A DNA stretch of 64,000 nt from Cadophora sp. MPI-SDFR-AT-0126 (taxonomy: Eukaryota > Ascomycota > Leotiomycetes > Helotiales > Ploettnerulaceae), in assembly GCA_020747065.1 (NCBI GenBank), contig JAGMVK010000002.1, positions 3,472,001 through 3,536,000 on the forward strand. Reading direction: 5' to 3'. This document shows, one piece after another, positions 32,511-43,533 of this stretch. Numbering within the stretch: position 1 is the first letter of the stretch; every line of letters begins with the position of its first letter. The translations under genes and the position numbers were made by a program. Under the pieces are notes generated by a model. The model saw nothing but the letters and a program-made list of their open reading frames with translations, searched no databases and was not told where the DNA came from.

Positions 32511-32913
32511 TATTGTGCGGATGCTTATGCTGCAGTTTGTTGTAAGGATGCTCTGAAAAATGGTAAAGCAGGAAAGTGGTGCAGTGGAACTTTGGGGTAG
32601 AATCATCTCTTTATATAACGTGGGAACCGCTGTGTGAGATCTGATTGGCATACATAAATACTCATCTAGGCATGAATTCAGACAAAACGGACGTGACGCC
32701 AAGGAACAGCGCACACAAACCAGCAGAAATAACCCTTGCTCAAAGCATCACATCTCATGTTGGTAGCAGATGCACATTGGTGATAGCTCTGCAGGAAGCT
32801 ACGCAATGCCCCAGCCCGAAACATGACTTTTGCTTCTATCAATAATCAAATGACACTTTCAGTGTCGTGTCTGCTGCAAGCTGCGTGCTCAGATCAAGAT
32901 GAAGCTGCAAACG
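32511..32913. other. Intergenic region
   Basis: The promoter side of the small gene above, then the 3' flank of the Zn2Cys6 gene. Nothing else recognised. Confidence 0.3.
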
Positions 32914-34374
32914 TCAGCACGCCCTTGCCATGAGCCTCAGAACCCACCAATTGATCCTCGCCTCGGCTTTGACCTGCCTCCAATCATGCTTATGCCCATC
33001 TCTGTGTTGTTTCTCCCATAGAGTCTCGAGCAATGTTAACGGGCTTGCGGGCTGGTGAAAGTATAGAGGATGAGTGAAATCGAAGGTCAAGAGGGCACTG
33101 ACATACGGACTTTGCCGCCCCTCTTGGCAGAAATACTTCCGAATAAATCCCTCAGTCTCGTAATCACACGAAATAGACAGTCCCGCCACGAACATACTCC
33201 AATCGAGACCTAGTTCTAGACCGTGACCTGGTGGCGTGGCGTCTACAATCTTCATAATCTCCTCTACTGCACTCGCACCTTTCCATGGTTCTTTGCAGAG
33301 AGGGTTGAGAATATGTTGAAGATATAATTCACACCCAAACCTACAAGCCCTGATTCTGGTGAAAAGCTCTTGTTGCAGAGTCTCATCTACCCCGAGTGGT
33401 TGACGTCGGCTCAAATCTCTCCAATCGTTCGTTTGAGATCGGATTTGCGGTGGACAACTCTGCCACCATGCTAGAAGGTCTGCGTGAAGCGTGTGTGCGT
33501 CCCTGCTCTGGGATTCCCCTTGGTGGCTAAGTGATGCCTCTGACAAGCATGCCATCTTGGCCATTATCGTCATCAGTTTCTGAAAGGAGGTGATGGCGAC
33601 ATGTTCCGTATCGTAAACTGGCCATGGAGACGGACCAGCCAGGTCAAGATCGCTGCAGTCGCCCCATATCGGTGCGCTACTACAGATCATCGCGTTTGAT
33701 ATGTCAAGAATGTGAAAGAATCGTGTCAAGCGACTGCTCTGCTCACGTACTCCAATCAATTTGATCAAGATGGACGCTCCTTTGAGATGGACTTTCAAGG
33801 AGTCACTCGAAGATAATATCTATAAGCCGTTATTTGAAGATTTTCTCTGATCGGATAAGTGATGTTACCTCGTAAACACACAAAAGTAGGCACAATACTA
33901 GTTTTGAATCATTGCGGGCTGGGTTCGACATTGACTTTCTCAGCGCCAGTACGGCTTTGTAATAACAATAGGCACTGTGATAACGATCGGCAGCCGAAGC
34001 CTCACCTTCTGACCTTAGTAAGAGAATTGCTTGGACCGCATTTTTATAGAAAGATTGATCGAGGTCAAAACCTCGGAAAGGGCCACATTCGCCGTCGAAA
34101 GGGTACACAAGAGAGCGGAAGAGCCCGTCAGATAGCACATGGTTCGGTTTTGACGCCCTGGAGTCTGGTCGCAGCTTGGTCGGACAACTTGGATAGGGCT
34201 CCCAAGAACAATCCTTCTTTTGCTGTATGCAGTTGAGACACTTTGGATGAAGCTCGTCGCATTTGACTTTCCTTCTGCGACATGTCAAACAGCCTCCAGC
34301 ACATCAGTAACTTCAGGGAAGGTAAATAGGATAGTCTCACCTGTTCTACATCTGCCCTTAGGTTTTAGTTCCAT
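32914..34374 (-). CDS. Zn2Cys6 fungal-type transcription factor
   Basis: Exons 34374-34341, 34293-33869 and 33819-32914 give 454 residues. The binuclear zinc cluster is at the N-terminus: CLTCRRRKVKCDELHPKCLN, then CIQQKKDC (C-x2-C-x6-C-x6-C-x2-C-x6-C), preceded by RCRTG. All six cysteines are present, and the cluster is split after its preceding Thr by intron 1. The remaining ~400 residues are the usual poorly conserved fungal regulatory region. The protein should be a nuclear DNA-binding regulator; its target is unknown. It reads away from the methyltransferase gene across a 670-base region, so the pair may be co-regulated. Confidence 0.85.
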
Positions 34375-35044
34375 GATTTAAATTAATATTTCGTTTGTAA
34401 AGAGTTTGAGAGTAGAGCTGTGAAAGGATACAGGTCAAAATAGTCTCTGTCGTTCATGGGGTAATCATTCCTTCCAAAGCACCGCCCGACACTATTCAGT
34501 TCAGTCCGGCCAGTCCCACTGTTATCTAAAGGAGACGTTTACACGAGGCAACTAGATCTGGACGCACGTCTACCTTGCCGCTTCTCGAACCGGCGATTAC
34601 AGGACGCCTTGAGATTCATAATGTGGGGCGCAATTAATGTGGCTGACCCAGGGTCGCATGTTTCTTACATTAAGACATGGGCCGAGCCAACCGGAAACAA
34701 ACGAGGAACAAGCGCCCCTGGAATTGGGGCATCCACACTACTGTGTCCTGCCGCACTGTGCATGCAGGGATCTACGACTCCACAGATTTGCTTCTTGCCG
34801 GGGAGGACTGTGATAAGAAGCACGTTGTCTCCTCAGAGGAGAGCTGTCTCTGTCCACGACTTGATCGCGTAAGTATCGAATATGGTGAAGAGAAGAGCTG
34901 CAACATTAGACAACGAGGTGATAACGAGCTGCTCCTAGACTACAGCCAGCCTGAACTGATCTGGTCTACAGGATATCCCACCTAGAGGCAAGAAAAGGCG
35001 TGGCTCCGTCCCGGAAGTCGAGATTAGGTGTACGACTGGCGGGT
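34375..35044. promoter_or_regulatory. Divergent region between Zn2Cys6 regulator and methyltransferase
   Basis: About 670 bases hold both promoters. Plus-strand frames at 34609-34985 are open, but neither has features nor splices obviously into the methyltransferase, so I leave them uncalled. CGG-type words needed for Zn2Cys6 binding occur (for example CCGGCG at ~34588, CCGGAA at ~34692), but at chance-like density. Confidence 0.4.
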
Positions 35045-36673
35045 ATGAAACCATCCTCCTCTCCCTACAACAGTCTAGCTGATCAGGCGGCAGAGTCAAA
35101 TGCGACAATGAGGGGAATTCTTGTGCTCAGCACAAAACAAAAACCTGCGGGTGCATTTATTCCGAACAGCCTCATCCAATAGCCGAGCCCAGCTGTCCGA
35201 CTCCTTCGCCATCTGTCACGGAGAATTCTCATATCGTCGATCTGACTGATGCTCTATCCGACGGTAAAGGCTATCCCGCTAGCGAGAGCAGCTTCGACCA
35301 TAGTTCTGGTCATACGACTGTGAACGTCTTCGGCAACGAGAAACTCCTCCAAGACACCGGCTCTCTTCCCAGCGACTCTCCTTCGGAGGCCTTCGGAGGC
35401 AATCTGTTTGATAGAGAGGGTGAACTCGGTAACGAAAATGTTGTTGAGGAGAGTTCTGGTGACGATCCTGGATACTTTAGTGATTCCGACGCTAAGTCCA
35501 CTTCCACAGTGGCCGATGGCCACTTCTCCTTTGTTGAGGAGAATGGCAGGTCATATCACGCAAATGGTATGTTTCCAAATGCCTGATCACCTCCACATGT
35601 ACTTAACTGCTTCTAGTCTGGGACGGTCTCAAGAACTGGGAGCCACTGGACGAGGTGCAGATACGGTGCCATGAATTGAGGTAGAGAAGCCATTGTCCGT
35701 TTTTACCTACAAGCTAACCAGCAAGTCATGAGGTGTGGACAAGAGCAGATAATGGCAGACTTTATCGCGCACCCATTAGCTCTGATGCCGTAAGTAGTTG
35801 CAAGGAACGACAAGCAGGCTATCAGCTAATACATAGTTTTAGAACATTCTTGATCTTGGGACAGGGTCGGGAGAGTGGGCAAAGTATTCTGACTCCTCAT
35901 GTTACGTATGGATCATCTGCTAACTGAACCAGCGAACTCGCTGACAACAACGGGTCTTGCAAGGTACTTGGCATCGACATCTGTCCTATGCAGCCAAACT
36001 TGGTGAATCCGCGTGTTCAATTCATGCTGGAAAATTTCGATTCACCTGAATATGAGGAACCCCAACGGCGATATGATTATATACACGCCCGTGACCTGGC
36101 AGGGAGCGTTACAGATTGGCCCGAACTATTGGGCAAAGCGTTCAGGTATGTCCTCGGTCCTTGGAACCAGACGTATGCTTACCTTGTCAGAGCAACCAGG
36201 CCGGGAGGGTGGGTTGAGATTGGACAAGTTGATATCAATCCAGAAACCAACGGCGAGCTAGATCCCAACCTTGGCTGGTGGGTGGAGAATATCATCCATG
36301 CAGGTGAAAGATCTAAGAAGAGTTTTGACATCTGCGGCAGACTTGAAGGATGGGTGAAAGGCGCCGGTTTCGTCAACGTTAAAAAGATCATTATTCCCGT
36401 GCAAGTCGGTTGTATCCCTGACGACATGGACCAGCTAGGTAAACTCAATCAGGAACGCTTTCTCAAGGAGCTAGATGGACATTCATATCGTCCCTTGATT
36501 GGAACCCTTGGTATGAATGCCAACAGGGTACAGGCTGCCCTCGTGGGCGTGCGGCAGGCAATCAAAGGTGCCCAAAATGTCCAACACAATTTGTAAGGAA
36601 GCTTTCCTGCGTCCCAAATGATACCCATCTGCTCACTATTTACAGCGTTGTTGTGATTGGACAGAAGCCTTGA
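35045..36673 (+). CDS. SAM-dependent methyltransferase, LaeA-like
   Basis: Seven exons (35045-35122, 35170-35566, 35617-35680, 35726-35789, 35843-35883, 35933-36592, 36646-36673) join in phase to 443 residues. The N-terminal third is acidic/Ser-rich (SGDDPGYFSDSDAKSTSTVA). Then come FVEENGRSYHANVWDG, a phrase typical of this family, and HEVWTRADNGRLYRAPI. SAM motif I is NILDLGTGSGEWA, and the acidic end of strand 2 is KVLGIDI. After it, YDYIHARDLAGSVTDW and LVRATRPGGWVEIGQVDI (motifs II-III) follow. The family includes LaeA, a regulator of secondary metabolism, and many methyltransferases of unknown substrate. I cannot say which this is. No biosynthetic backbone gene is nearby. Confidence 0.83.
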
Positions 36674-37762
36674 GGTTGAGGTGGAGTGCGGCACTCTTTG
36701 TGTTCGTAGCAGGGACTTCTGTAAAGCATGTGTTTGTATTTATATTACAGGATACGGAGAGGTGAATTGAGCTGTGATCTAAGCCTTTAGAGCCTATGTA
36801 CTTATACCCGTTGTTGTAAACTACAAAATTCCAGCAAAGCCATAAACATGCGTCAGCGATTTTGATCTCAGAGACTTCATGAACGATCCTTCGTCTACTT
36901 CATTTGTTTCACCTTTCACTTGGGGCCTAGCTACCCCTAGTTACAGCTCACCGGATACTGGCAGCAGCACTGTCTTCGCCGCTCCATGGACGACAGGGTG
37001 AGCCGATTTCAAGGAAGGCCGAGCCATGGACTCCGCTCGCGCTAACGATTCGGAACGAGGGTGGCTCGCAGTTAAATATCTGCCCCTTCGCCCTTCCAAA
37101 GTCAAGTCATTTTTATACCTGCGAAATTGTGCAAACACAACATGTGTAACTACAAGTCGACGAAGTACTCCTGTCACACTGGTTATCGCCGTCTCAAAAC
37201 ATGCGCCAAATTTCCCAGATGCCCGCCAGTCTGCACTGCCGAGTCACAGTAAATAAGCCCTTTCATCGCATACAAGCCATTTCCTGACGAGCCCCAGATC
37301 AAAATCCAAGTGCGACGTTTGCACCCTGAGTCGCCTAGAAACAGAGGAAAGTGTGGACGAGCGGGCGAAACTGATAAGAGAAGCTCGGTGCAGGGGGATT
37401 CTGAAGGGTTCGGAGACGACTGGGGCTGCTGGCTACGAGGAATAGAGGGACGTTATGGCGTTTACCTGGTAGATCTTGTCATGTTATCGGAGATGTCTGT
37501 TAGCTGCTCCTTACTACTCTAGGGCATGTAAGTTTGCATATAACGTCCTCTTAACATCCCTCCTGCGCACTTTCCACATCCATCTGAATGAGTTTCCCCT
37601 GTCTTTCCTTGTCTCTATCGAGTTTCACGCCCCCGGCGCTGTCTTCTTCCAACACAAGTTTCAAGCAAGCAGCTTGTCACATCTCAATTGCGACACGGAG
37701 CAGACCGACTCGGGATGGATTAGCACGGATAGTCATGAGGCGCGGGTGCGGATGCATTCCCT

Positions 37763-37862
37763 CAACAAACTGGTGCATTGAGTGGCACTGGCATTTATCC
37801 TGCACGGGCCAGAGAATCCTAGCGTGCGTGCAGAAATGACAACTGAAAATCACGCCTAAGCT
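37763..37862 (+). repeat. Dispersed repeat A, copy 2
   Basis: Diverged reverse complement of about 22553-22652. The common core reads TGAGTGGCACTGGC, then TTTATCCTGCACG and TGACAACT, each with a few changes. Ends are not defined; it could be a fragment of an old DNA element. Confidence 0.65.
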
Positions 37863-38017
37863 TCTCTTATCTGGGCTAGAGCATCGGGGAAGCTTAAAGT
37901 GGCGACAGCAGACGGCACAGCTGGATCGGATCAGCCCCTGTCCATGCCTCGTGGGGGTGGGGTTACTTGGCGTGCCGAGCAGGAGACATCTTGATTAGCT
38001 CGGGCATGGCTGATTGT

Positions 38018-38132
38018 GACGGGCCCACTTCCAGCACGGGTTGTTGTTGACGTACAAGGGTTTGATAAGCGAGTGGCACCAGCCAAAAGCAACAGGTGGA
38101 AGCGTACATGTAACGAAGAACCCTCATCCCCG
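38018..38132 (+). repeat. Dispersed repeat B, copy 1
   Basis: Same orientation as 40886-41013. Shared words in order are GTTGACGTA, CACCAGCCA, AGCAACAGGTGGAAGCG / AGCGAGTGCAGGCGGATGC, and TGTAACGAAGAA-CCTC. Copy 2 lies inside the broken C2H2 region. Confidence 0.65.
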
Positions 38133-39029
38133 TCGTCCTTCAAGTTGAACGCTGGCGTCGTTTCCCTGCATATTGCATCCTTGGGCCGTTCACCATTGGA
38201 TGACGGGTGTGAAGGTGGGTCGATTCCTTTCGACCTATCTCAGTCCCTCTCGAATGGCTGGTCAGGTCTCATGAGTTGGATAGTCGACATACGCTGACCA
38301 GGAGACGCAATTCGGAACGATGATATCCCCTGTAAGCCCAGCAACCGTGGAGGGACAGCTTGTGATGATCAATCTATTCACTCCGACTCCAACCTCCTTT
38401 CCAGATTGAATGTTCCCTAGTGGGGATCTTTGCCGTATAGCACTTCCCCCCAGAGATTACCCTTGATCCATTTTCAATACTGTTTCTTCCAGTACCAAGC
38501 CCACTAGAGAGCATTAAGTAATTGCCTACAGGCAAATAGCGAACTTGTTCGCACCAGGTTCAAGGATTCGGGGTACTCACTTTACCTTGCCAGCTCTCCT
38601 GTGCAGCAAGCGGTTTCAGCAGGATCACTCTGGGAGGTGCCCAGGCAGGGCTTCCGACTCTCCCCATAAACTTCCTGCAAGTACCCACAGGGCGACCTCT
38701 CGCTGCCCTGGTCAGGCCCCGAGAAAGACCGACGACAGCAATCCTCAACTCCTTATCTTCCCGGAAAATTGGTCATACAGTTTTACGGCCAAAGTCCGGG
38801 TGACCTCCGGCTGCTGTCAACACCATCGCATTCAACCCGATCTCCTACATAGGGTGACTTGTATTTTGCATCTAGTGTCATTATATCACCTGCAGTGTAG
38901 TTTCTTTTGCCCGAGACAATGAGATCAACGATCTTTGGCTTCAGTGCGATGCAGGAGGCTCAATACGTCACTGTCGTCGCTCTTTGTATGATGATCCGTC
39001 CACGGCGCTAGTCGCCGCCTCAAAATCTC

Positions 39030-39512
39030 TTGTCCTTGTCTAACCAGCCCTCTCACTGCCTATCATCTGTAGCTTACCGTTCTCCGCGCTCTTCAAGAAG
39101 AAGTTTGATTTACTTCGAACACATCAAGCTCAAAGCCCCAGGGTCCTATCAATACTCAATCATTTGCTTTGACGAGAGCAGAGCTATCGTTGATACCTTT
39201 CGCGGAAATCTTGTTGCTGCCAGCGAGGCGGACATTTCTTTTCATCAATATTGTAAGATCTTCTCCTGCATGATATTGACTTCAGCTAACTGTTCTCTAA
39301 AGCAGAAACATAGACTCGAGTGTTGGAACAAGTTCGTGATCCGGGTATGGAGATGGCTTGCTGCAACTGCATGTGGAATAACACCACCTGGTCTTGGGCT
39401 TGTCGCTGGATATATAGTTGGAGCAACTGGCGCTCTTGGGCTTGTCGCTGGATCAATATGGATGGTTTCACTTCCCTGGCCCATGGATAGGCTGGACGGC
39501 TGGATTTTATAG
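39030..39512 (+). CDS. Possible small hydrophobic-tailed protein
   Basis: A 160-codon frame. Its last 60 codons read WRWLAATACGITPPGLGLVA, then GYIVGATGALGLVAGSIWMV, a Gly/Ala-rich stretch long enough to enter a membrane. It is built on a direct duplication of CTTGGGCTTGTCGCTGGAT. The first 100 codons are undistinguished. It may be a real small gene or only a repeat-driven frame. Confidence 0.25.
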   Translation: MSLSNQPSHCLSSVAYRSPRSSRRSLIYFEHIKLKAPGSYQYSIICFDESRAIVDTFRGNLVAASEADISFHQYCKIFSCMILTSANCSLKQKHRLECWNKFVIRVWRWLAATACGITPPGLGLVAGYIVGATGALGLVAGSIWMVSLPWPMDRLDGWIL

Positions 39513-39571
39513 ATGAATAGAGGGATGGATAGATGGATGGATGGATGGATGGATGGATGGATGGATGGATT
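39512..39571 (+). repeat. (ATGG)n tetranucleotide microsatellite
   Basis: About ten perfect ATGG units, preceded by imperfect GGATAGATGG copies. Confidence 0.9.
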
Positions 39572-39739
39572 GTCAAGGCATATGTGCAATAGTCAACCAA
39601 ATGCCTTGTGATGATCGTTTATAGTTTCCGTTGAAATGCCAGCCATGTGGTAACTCTGGAGTGTTTTTTTGCTTATCCTGTCTGCCCCAGAAGTCTGTTA
39701 CCACCACTCCATCCCGTATTGTTTCCCGCATCTTCTTTC

Positions 39740-40226
39740 CACTGTCGGAACAGTCAAGGACAACCACTCTACACCAGCGTCTGAGACCAGTGCCTGCAGT
39801 TCCTGCCATAACTTGCCCGTATCCGAGTATTGGTCGTGGTATGCTCATCCAGGATGAGTAGGTAACAAGGGCCAGACGAGCTCTGTCGTGTTCTATGAGA
39901 CGGACGACGCTTCCGGGCCATCGCAAAGCTAATTCCATCTTCCCCACCCTGCGAAAATCCTAGATTCAAGGCAGGTATGTTCGAAAGTTGAGGTATAGGA
40001 TTGACGTTTTGCTGGTTTGATCGACTTGCCCTGGGGACGCCTTCTTCACAAGGAACCTGACGTTTGGTGTAGTTCGGACATGGTCATGGTGAAGATGCTC
40101 GACAAAGGAATGAATTAGCCAGTAACGAAAGGATACCATTGAAGTAGACATACCACACTTAGTCTTCTGTATATAGCATCGACGACAACCAACTGCTGAG
40201 GAGCACTGTTTCCAATCGAAGGTCAA
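39740..40226 (-). pseudogene. Decayed Zn2Cys6 regulator
   Basis: Reading minus from 40226, GCRRCYIQKTKC gives the first half of a zinc cluster (C-x2-C-x6-C) followed by a GTATGT donor. About 90 bases on, in a different frame, comes CPNYTKRQVPCEEGVPRASR, the usual second half (C-x2-C-x6-C, then EEG-PR) with one Cys replaced by Tyr. A TGA stands two codons before that segment. The frame then continues as SNQQNVNPIPQLSNIPALNL to about 39770. The Cys-to-Tyr change (TGC to TAC) and a stop where Arg (CGA) would be expected are both G:C-to-A:T transitions. I read it as a disabled regulator gene. Confidence 0.5.
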
Positions 40227-40479
40227 GACTTTATGGAAACGTACGATGGGCTTCGCACTGGAATTGCGAAGGAACTGCAGCTCGTTCGCAAGTGCCCCCG
40301 TCCCGTCCTTGCCCGGGCGCCACCAGAATGCATACGCCGGGATTCTTGACTCCTGGGTAGATCGCCCCGGAGCTCCTTAGTCACTGGTAGCAAAGAATCT
40401 TGCGAGTCTCAATGTTTGTTGTCCCAGGTGTTCAAGAAGCTTCCAACCAACATTTTTATCATTCGGACACCGTCTGCTT

Positions 40480-41451
40480 ATGATTCGAGTCGGGAAACAC
40501 GACGAAGACTATACTGCAATGATGGAGACTGAGACACTTACTGCAGCTCGGCCTATCAGTGTGTCTCGAGTGTTCTTGTGCAGTATCTGTGGAAAAGACT
40601 TCCCGAGGAACAGTACTCTTAAACGTCACAGTTGGTTTCTGAATTTACTCAGCAACTCTAGCTAACCATGCCATAGAACGCTTCCATGATAAGCATTGTG
40701 ATTTCCAGGTCGCAAGATGCGATAGCCAGCCCCCTTCGAGAAAACCGCGGGGTTAATATCATTACCGAGGGGCCTCTCCTCAAGAGGTGGTAATCGATAC
40801 TACTTCCCCGTTCCATTGGGTAGAAAATCTTCAATTTAGAGCAGAAATGTCTATATTATTGGGATTCATGCGCCTTGAATAACCCGTGACAGGTCCAATT
40901 TCAACACAAACATGGGCTGGTGTTGACGTAAAAGTGTCTGAAAGGTGGGCCTTCCACCAGCCAGAAGCGAGTGCAGGCGGATGCTTGTAACGAAGAATCC
41001 TCTCCCGTCCATGCATTAAATGAGGGTATTCGCATCGTGACCCCCCAGACCTGGGCCGCTCACTCGTTAGGTAAAAAAGGGTGTCTATAGTGGATGGTTT
41101 TCGCGGTTTATTCTCACAGGCTGATTAGATCTTGTCCTTGATACACCAATTTTGGATAAGAAATTCAGCTTCGACAAATATCTCGTCCACGTTCAAACTT
41201 GTCAAGGAAAAGATACGAAATCCTGGCCGTGTGGAATATGCAAGGAAAGTTTCGATATGAAAACGGCTCTTCGGGGACACATACGGAAACACAAGGATAT
41301 GAAGCAGTTTCGCTGCCCCGAGTGCCTCAAAAGATATTTCTACCGTCCATTCGATTATGACATCCACCGGCGGATGCATGCCCGCGAGCCCTTCAAATGT
41401 CCCACTTGTGAAAAATGCTTCGACACACCAAGTAGTCTCAAACGACACTGA
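40480..41451 (+). pseudogene. C2H2 zinc-finger gene, apparently interrupted by a repeat
   Basis: The first part (40480-40665) has one C2H2 start, FLCSICGKDFPRNSTLKRH, then a possible intron and ERFHDKHC in a phase that does not join cleanly. Copy 2 of dispersed repeat B occupies 40886-41013. From about 41145 a second part has three finger-like units: WPCGICKESFDMKTALRGHI with RKH; FRCPECLKRYFYRPFDYDIH with RRMH; FKCPTCEKCFDTPSSLKRH before a stop. The two parts may be one gene split by an insertion, or two short genes. All metal ligands are present in the second part. Confidence 0.45.
40886..41013 (+). repeat. Dispersed repeat B, copy 2
   Basis: Matches 38018-38132 in the same orientation (GTTGACGTA...CACCAGCCAGAAGC...TTGTAACGAAGAATCCTC). 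It lies between the two halves of the broken C2H2 region. Confidence 0.65.
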
Positions 41452-41953
41452 CAAAAACAGCTCCTCCTTGCACAATCCAGTAGACACTACTATCACACAT
41501 CTATTGACTTACCCCGCGTGGTGGTGGGGGTCCCCTATAATTTTCAAGTATCGCAAAAACCCACTTCAGGTAGTCAGAAGTTCATTGCAAATACCCAGAC
41601 ACCTTACCTGACTACTCGCCTGCCTGCCCTCCATTTTTGAACGCCAATGGTGTAATATGAAATGTTCGTAAGTCTCAAAGAAAAATCCTTGACGGAGAAA
41701 AATTCTTCCATGCACAACTGATCCGGCATGTAAACACCCTTGCCATTGGTAGCATAACATCTCTGGTATAATATGAATCTCGGAGCTCCAAGCGCCATAA
41801 AACTCCAGTTTCGGGGTCGAAAAAGCAATCGAAAGTCGTTGCACATTCCCAAGACACCTTGCCTGCCTGCCCTTTACTCTTAACCCCAATATCAATGCTA
41901 CTCGGTTCGACGGTTCGACGATTGTTTGCTGAATCCAAGTAACACACGAATAG
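41452..41953. other. Intergenic region
   Basis: Two ~70-base pieces resemble each other (about 41580-41640 and 41840-41895: CCAGACACCTTACCTG...CGCCTGCCTGCCCT versus CAAGACACCTTGCCTGCCTG), indicating a local duplication. No gene is supported. Confidence 0.35.
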
Positions 41954-43533
41954 TCATGACGTGCCGCCTCGGCGTCGACGGTCTCTGCTATAACCTTCTG
42001 CCCGCTGTGATAGTGCGTCACGGAGCTGAGCGTCGTCTTTGTCCTTGTCCACATGATGTACTCTAACATGTCTATTCAGAGTTAGACTGGAATACCCCAC
42101 TAGGGGCGTGAATGACTTACCTTTGAAGATTGTCAGGTCGAGGATACTTGTGTTCCCTATCAGAACAAAAAGGGCAAACGTATCCGGGAGAATCATGGAC
42201 CAGGCCGTGTCTGATCATTTCGTTCTTCCGCTTAAACCCCTTTCCACCCTTACTTCTCGGACATCCCTTCACACTGCAATAGTGGGGTCGGTTTTGAGAA
42301 TGAACATTTGCGTGAGAATTCAGAAGGTACTTGATATTGTTAGACCGAGAATTTATCAGAGGTTATGTCTATACTTACCTGAGTCTGAAATGGTGGAGCA
42401 GTACAGCCTTGGTAATTGCACTGATAACCTCCGACCTGAGGGTTTGTGATCCCCTCGATACTCATACGATTCATACCTGACAGGCCAGGAGTTGAGCCTG
42501 ACTGATCCGATGCTAGAGTTTCTGTATTACTTCCGCTATGGTCATTTGGACTTTGATGTTGGGAAGGCTCGCTATTACACTGAGACAGTCTCTGATTGAC
42601 ATATGCAAAATAGTAGCGACTAGGCGAAGGCAGTTGATTTCGTTGGAATACATCGTTGGGCGATTTTGGTGGGGATCTATGACTTGTGACAGCTGGAAAT
42701 CTGTGTTGTGGTGGTCTTCCAGGTGGTGATTGAGAGAAAGTACTCTCTCCATTTGGAACTGGCTCTGGGAGATGATTTATATCTCCTAGCTGGTCAGTGA
42801 TCGACGGTAACGTAATTTGGGTCGGCCCATTTCCATTTGTCAAGCTCGTCTGAGGAGAATAGTGTAGTATTGGTGGTAGTTCTCCGGCTGCGACGGGTGA
42901 GGGTACCACCGTATCATGCCTCCTGTCTGGCGATAGGTGTGAGGTTGACGACGGCCTATCCATGTACAATTTTGTAATTGAAGACGCCGAAGTTGCCTTG
43001 ACACCATCCATAGGTTCCGACTCTGTCTGAGGCGGCTCGATCTTCAGTTTTGGACTCTCGGGTTGATCGACCTTTCGCGCCTCCTCGGGACTGTGTCGCG
43101 CAGTCTCTTTCAATGCGTTCGCAGCTATTGACTGCATTGCAGCCCGCATGTCGGAAGTGATAGCAGTCTTCTGCACGACAGGCTCCTCCTCCTCTTCTTC
43201 CACCACGACCTCTGTATCGCCCTTCATCGGCAATTCGTCTTCCTCGATTTCTAACGCCAGTACTTTTTCTCCAGCGTCGCGCGCAATATCAGCGTGTTTT
43301 CCGTCCGCCATGAATGCTATCAACACAGCATCGCCCTGATGTGGATGAGGCTTGGATCGCGTAGGGGGCTTGCGACAACCTTCCTCTGCAGGAGTGAATC
43401 CACGCAGTGGCGGACTCGGAGATGGCATGTAGTTTATTGTCATGGGTTTGAGCTCCGGAGAGTCTCCCGGGCCAACATCGTCGGGGCCGTAGAAATTCAG
43501 GTCATTTGCAAGTCTGAGATTGACAATAGACAT
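41954..43533 (-). CDS. C2H2 zinc-finger transcription factor
   Basis: Exons 43533-42379, 42329-42121 and 42071-41954 give 493 residues. The first ~370 residues are disordered and Pro/Ser-rich, with an acidic run (TEVVVEEEEEEPVV). Three Cys/His units follow near the C-terminus: YQCNYQGCTAPPFQTQYLLN then SHANVH; HYCSVKGCPRSKGGKGFKRK then NEMIRHGLVH; YVCPFCSDREHKYPRPDNLQ then RHVRVHH. The tail is basic (RDRRRRGG). Both introns cut within finger-coding sequence and join in phase, strong support for the model. It is expected to be a nuclear DNA-binding protein; the target is unknown. The frame is open upstream to 43680 without ATG. Confidence 0.8.

Larger units (their letters stand above)
36674..39029. 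other. Long gene-poor stretch with dispersed repeats
   Basis: No supported gene in ~2.3 kb. It contains one copy each of two dispersed repeats (37763-37862, matching 22553-22652 inverted; and 38018-38132, matching 40886-41013 direct). Short frames on both strands are irregular. Confidence 0.4.

Noticed and set aside
34609..34985. Plus frames upstream of the methyltransferase
   Set aside because: They do not splice in phase into the first methyltransferase exon, and carry no family features.
39030..39600. A membrane protein suggested by minus frames full of [10 protein letters not shown]
   Set aside because: These only translate the ATGG microsatellite.
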